This document shows, one piece after another, positions 5,458 through 6,540 of a stretch of DNA of 6,540 nt. How positions within the stretch are numbered: the stretch's first letter is position 1; every line of letters starts with the position of its first letter. The notes under the pieces are model-generated. The model did not search any database. It saw nothing but the letters and a program-made list of their open reading frames with translations, and had not been told where the DNA came from. The stretch lies in NCBI GenBank assembly GCA_023266165.1, contig JAHFRR010000077.1, positions 1 through 6,540 of the forward strand, written 5' to 3'. The DNA is from Thiotrichales bacterium. Lineage in GTDB: Bacteria > Pseudomonadota > Gammaproteobacteria > Francisellales > CACEW01. A program made the translations under genes and the position numbers.

Positions 5458-6540
5458 ACCTCAGTCTCGTCATCCCAGCTGAGTGCACCCCCTGTTTGGT
5501 ATTCCGTGACTCGAGTTTCAAAGAAGTTTTTCTCTTTTTTGAGATCAATGATCTCACTCATCCACGGAAATGGGTTCTCAGCGCCGGGAAACAACTCTTT
5601 CAAACCAATCTGGGCGCAGCGTCGATTGGCAATAAACTCCATATAATCACTGAACATTGCAGCATTCAAGCCTAACACCCCTCTGGGCATAGTATCCATA
5701 GCATAGCGTTTTTCCAATTCTGTGGCTTCAAGCACCATTTGACGGGCTTCTTGCTGAAAGCTCTCTGTCCACAATGCTGGATTTTCAAGTTTGATCTGAT
5801 TGATCAAATCGATCCCAAAATTCAAGTGCATGGATTCGTCACGGAGAATATACTGGATTTGCTCCGCCGTCCCTGTCATTTTATTGCGCCGCCCAAATGA
5901 CAAAACCTGGACAAACCCTACATAGAAAAAGATACCCTCAAAAATCACATAGAACGCGATCAGATCTTTCAAGAACGTTCGATCCAGCTCGAGCGTACCG
6001 GTCTTAAACTCAGGATTGGCAATCGCTTGCGTGTATTTGAGCGACCAGACAGCCTTGTCATGAATCGCAGGAATCTCGCGATACATGTTAAACAGCTCGC
6101 TCTCATCCAGTCCTAGGCTTTGAATAATGTAGGTATAGCTGTGCGTATGAATGGCTTCTTCAAAACTTTGTCTTAAAATATATTGACGGCACTCCGGATT
6201 GGTAATATGTTTATAGATCGCCAATACCAGGTTATTTGCAACCAGGGAATCTGCCGTCGAGAAGAAGCCCAAAGCGCGCTTCAAAATTACTCGTTCATCC
6301 TCTGTCAACCCATGCGGATCTTTCCACAGCGCCAAATCCTGCGCCATGCTGACCTCCTGCGGCATCCAGTGGTTTGCACACCCATCTAAATACTTTTGCC
6401 AGGCCCAATCATATTTCAAGGGAAATAACTGGTTCAGATCGGCGCGGCAATTGATAATACGCTTCTCATCGACTTGAATGCGATGCGCGTTCATCTCAAC
6501 GACTTCTAAGCCTGTGACGCCGCCTTCAGGTTTCTGAATC
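5454..6540 (-). CDS. nrdB: Class Ia ribonucleotide reductase beta subunit (N-terminus beyond window)
   Basis: This is the small (R2) subunit, which houses the di-iron centre and tyrosyl radical that NrdA uses to reduce ribonucleoside diphosphates. Numbering from the Met at 6494, the metal ligands are Asp82, Glu113, His116, Glu186, Glu220 and His223 (motifs STADSL, EEAIHTHSY, FEGIFFY, RDESMH). Tyr120 occupies the radical position (E. coli Tyr122), where Chlamydia-type class Ic enzymes have Phe. The tail keeps Tyr332 in FFETRVTEYQ, the likely radical-transfer tyrosine. The frame remains open upstream of 6494 to the window edge and encodes IQKPEGGVTGLEVVE. This resembles the TGLE-type N-terminal extension of related gammaproteobacterial NrdB proteins, and no ribosome site precedes the 6494 ATG. 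The true start is therefore probably outside the window. The stop overlaps the cvpA start by 4 bp. nrdA is expected upstream, off-window. Confidence 0.95.
   Translation of the reverse strand, partial: IQKPEGGVTGLEVVEMNAHRIQVDEKRIINCRADLNQLFPLKYDWAWQKYLDGCANHWMPQEVSMAQDLALWKDPHGLTEDERVILKRALGFFSTADSLVANNLVLAIYKHITNPECRQYILRQSFEEAIHTHSYTYIIQSLGLDESELFNMYREIPAIHDKAVWSLKYTQAIANPEFKTGTLELDRTFLKDLIAFYVIFEGIFFYVGFVQVLSFGRRNKMTGTAEQIQYILRDESMHLNFGIDLINQIKLENPALWTESFQQEARQMVLEATELEKRYAMDTMPRGVLGLNAAMFSDYMEFIANRRCAQIGLKELFPGAENPFPWMSEIIDLKKEKNFFETRVTEYQTGGALSWDDETEV

Noticed and set aside
5141..5557. Minus-strand 138-codon open frame spanning the nrdB-cvpA junction
   Set aside because: It is out of frame with two clearly recognised genes and shows no motif of its own.
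5454..6540. Class Ic (Chlamydia-type, Mn/Fe) ribonucleotide reductase subunit
   Set aside because: The overall sequence is similar, but the radical position is Tyr120, not Phe, so the standard tyrosyl-radical type is expected.

Overview
The window reads as an ordinary proteobacterial chromosome segment, most likely gammaproteobacterial. The clearest clue is the NrdB protein, which is of the Legionella/Pseudomonas-like class Ia type (metal ligands plus a tyrosine at the radical position, C-terminus FFETRVTEYQTGGALSW). A CvpA homologue and a Gram-negative OmpA-type outer-membrane protein agree with this. The genus cannot be named from sequence alone. Base composition looks moderate, with one visibly more A/T-rich gene at the left end.

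Layout. Six of the seven genes lie on the minus strand, so they are transcribed from right to left. At the right edge is nrdB (5454-6540, its N-terminus cut off by the window), overlapping cvpA (4882-5457) by an ATGA junction. A well-formed sigma70-type promoter (4785-4812) then drives an OmpA-family gene (3698-4741). Next come an ABC-transporter ATPase of the MacB/LolD type without an adjacent permease (2961-3629), a ClC-type Cl-/H+ exchanger (1541-2863) and a TSUP (TauE/SafE) anion permease (688-1509). The only plus-strand gene (195-713) encodes an unrecognised 172-residue single-pass membrane protein. It converges on the TSUP gene and overlaps its 3' end by 26 bp.

How the genes may work together. 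nrdB (with nrdA presumably just outside the window) supplies deoxynucleotides, and cvpA is translationally coupled to it. The ClC and TSUP genes are 31 bp apart and probably form an anion-transport pair. The OmpA-like protein and the ABC ATPase are both envelope functions, but nothing in the sequence shows that they form one system.

Non-coding signals. Two copies of a C/G-rich hairpin repeat (51-86 and 3644-3680) look like members of one dispersed REP-like family. A perfect 12-bp tandem duplication covers the cvpA stop codon, and two T7 tracts 12 bp apart lie upstream of the ompA promoter. I found no tRNA, rRNA, CRISPR array, insertion sequence or convincing rho-independent terminator. I see no clear evidence of a new multi-gene system. 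The most unusual points are the altered peptidoglycan-binding loop of the OmpA-like protein, the orphan ATPase and the unknown plus-strand gene.
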